Program-made: the position numbers and the translations under genes | Shown here: one piece after another, positions 13,428-13,657 of the stretch | Numbering within the stretch: position 1 is the first letter of the stretch | Layout of the letters: every line of letters starts with the position of its first letter | Source: JAKQHY01 sp034429475 | GTDB lineage: Bacteria; Chloroflexota; Anaerolineae; B4-G1; SLSP01 | Direction: 5' to 3' | Assembly: GCA_034429475.1 (NCBI GenBank) | Contig: DAOUGD010000015.1 | Coordinates: 1-13,657, forward strand | DNA length: 13,657 bases | Notes under the pieces: generated by a model | Seen by the model: the letters and a program-made list of their open reading frames with translations, nothing else | The model's database searches: none | Told to the model about the DNA's origin: nothing

Positions 13428-13657
13428 GCCCCGACCTCCTGCGCCACAAAGAGTTGGACGCGCTCCGCAATCAGATCGCGTACCTCGCGGAACTTGGCTA
13501 ACTGCGCCGCCGGCATCCCCTCAACAGCCGCCGGGTCTTCAAAGCCCCAGTATTCGCGGACGCCGCCCCAGGGATAAATGGGGCATTTGGCTTCCGCATG
13601 GCCGCAGACGGTGATGAGATATCCCAGATGGACTTGTGGGTCGAAGTATTCGGTGAT
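13424..13657 (-). CDS. arsC: Thioredoxin-dependent arsenate reductase ArsC (5' end outside window)
   Basis: The frame is open from the window edge to a TGA at 13424-13426 and encodes the last 77 residues. LITVCGHAEAKCPIYPW holds the redox cysteine pair C-x6-C typical of ArsC from plasmid pI258/Bacillus (Cys82 and Cys89 there). REYWGFEDPAAVEG and FREVRDLIAERVQLFV match the family's C-terminus. The low-molecular-weight phosphatase-like N-terminus with the first catalytic cysteine lies beyond the edge. The enzyme reduces arsenate, a phosphate analogue, to arsenite. The stop overlaps the ATG of the lipoprotein gene (ATGA), so arsenate reduction and the solute-binding/VWA lipoprotein are co-translated. 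Confidence 0.88.
   Translation of the reverse strand: MTEYFDPQVHLGYLITVCGHAEAKCPIYPWGGVREYWGFEDPAAVEGMPAAQLAKFREVRDLIAERVQLFVAQEVGA

Overview
The window looks like bacterial chromosome, most probably from the phylum Chloroflexota (Anaerolineae-like). This is an inference from gene content: a SqdX-type glycolipid glycosyltransferase, a solute-binding/VWA fusion lipoprotein, an EFR1-type flavodoxin-ferredoxin, a GNAT-YoaP protein, high G+C over most of the window, and compact ATGA-coupled operons. No rRNA, tRNA, transposase, integrase or CRISPR array is visible. No gene-free stretch exceeds 300 bases.

Left part (1-7745, all + strand). A gene tail (3-98) overlaps a CrtI/phytoene-desaturase-like flavoprotein (95-1195) that lacks the usual N-terminal FAD-binding half and lies in visibly AT-richer DNA. 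Two small membrane proteins follow, each coupled by an ATGA overlap. Next come an EFR1-family flavodoxin plus 2[4Fe-4S] ferredoxin, a stand-alone flavodoxin and a CPBP-family intramembrane protease (the last two ATGA-coupled). After a 136-base gap with a strong ribosome binding site comes a second run: alpha/beta hydrolase, GNAT acetyltransferase, GNAT-YoaP acetyltransferase, and a roughly ten-helix membrane protein of unknown function (ATGA-coupled to the YoaP gene). The first run leans towards redox and membrane functions, the second towards small-molecule modification.

Middle part (7755-10130). A cytoplasmic metallophosphoesterase (- strand) and a SqdX-like glycosyltransferase (+ strand) diverge from a 234-base intergenic region. 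That region holds two separate arrays of TTAA-centred heptamers at exact 11-base spacing, one oriented towards each gene. Each array ends 9 bases before a -10-like hexamer. This is the layout of a PhoB/PhoP/SphR-type Pho box and suggests that both genes belong to a phosphate-starvation regulon. A perfect 14-bp hairpin terminator separates the glycosyltransferase from the convergent genes.

Right part (13657 down to 10153, - strand). An operon reads: thioredoxin-type arsenate reductase (5' end outside the window), solute-binding/VWA lipoprotein, two-helix coiled-coil membrane protein, and a PhoB/RegX3-like response regulator. Three of these genes are joined by stop/start overlaps at two junctions. 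The third junction carries a compound tandem repeat of seven 8-mers followed by seven 7-mers. No histidine kinase is present. The most attractive reading is a phosphate/arsenate (oxyanion) response locus: the regulator, or a paralogue of it, would act at the two Pho-box-like arrays to switch on phosphate release and replacement of phospholipid by sulfo- or glycolipid.
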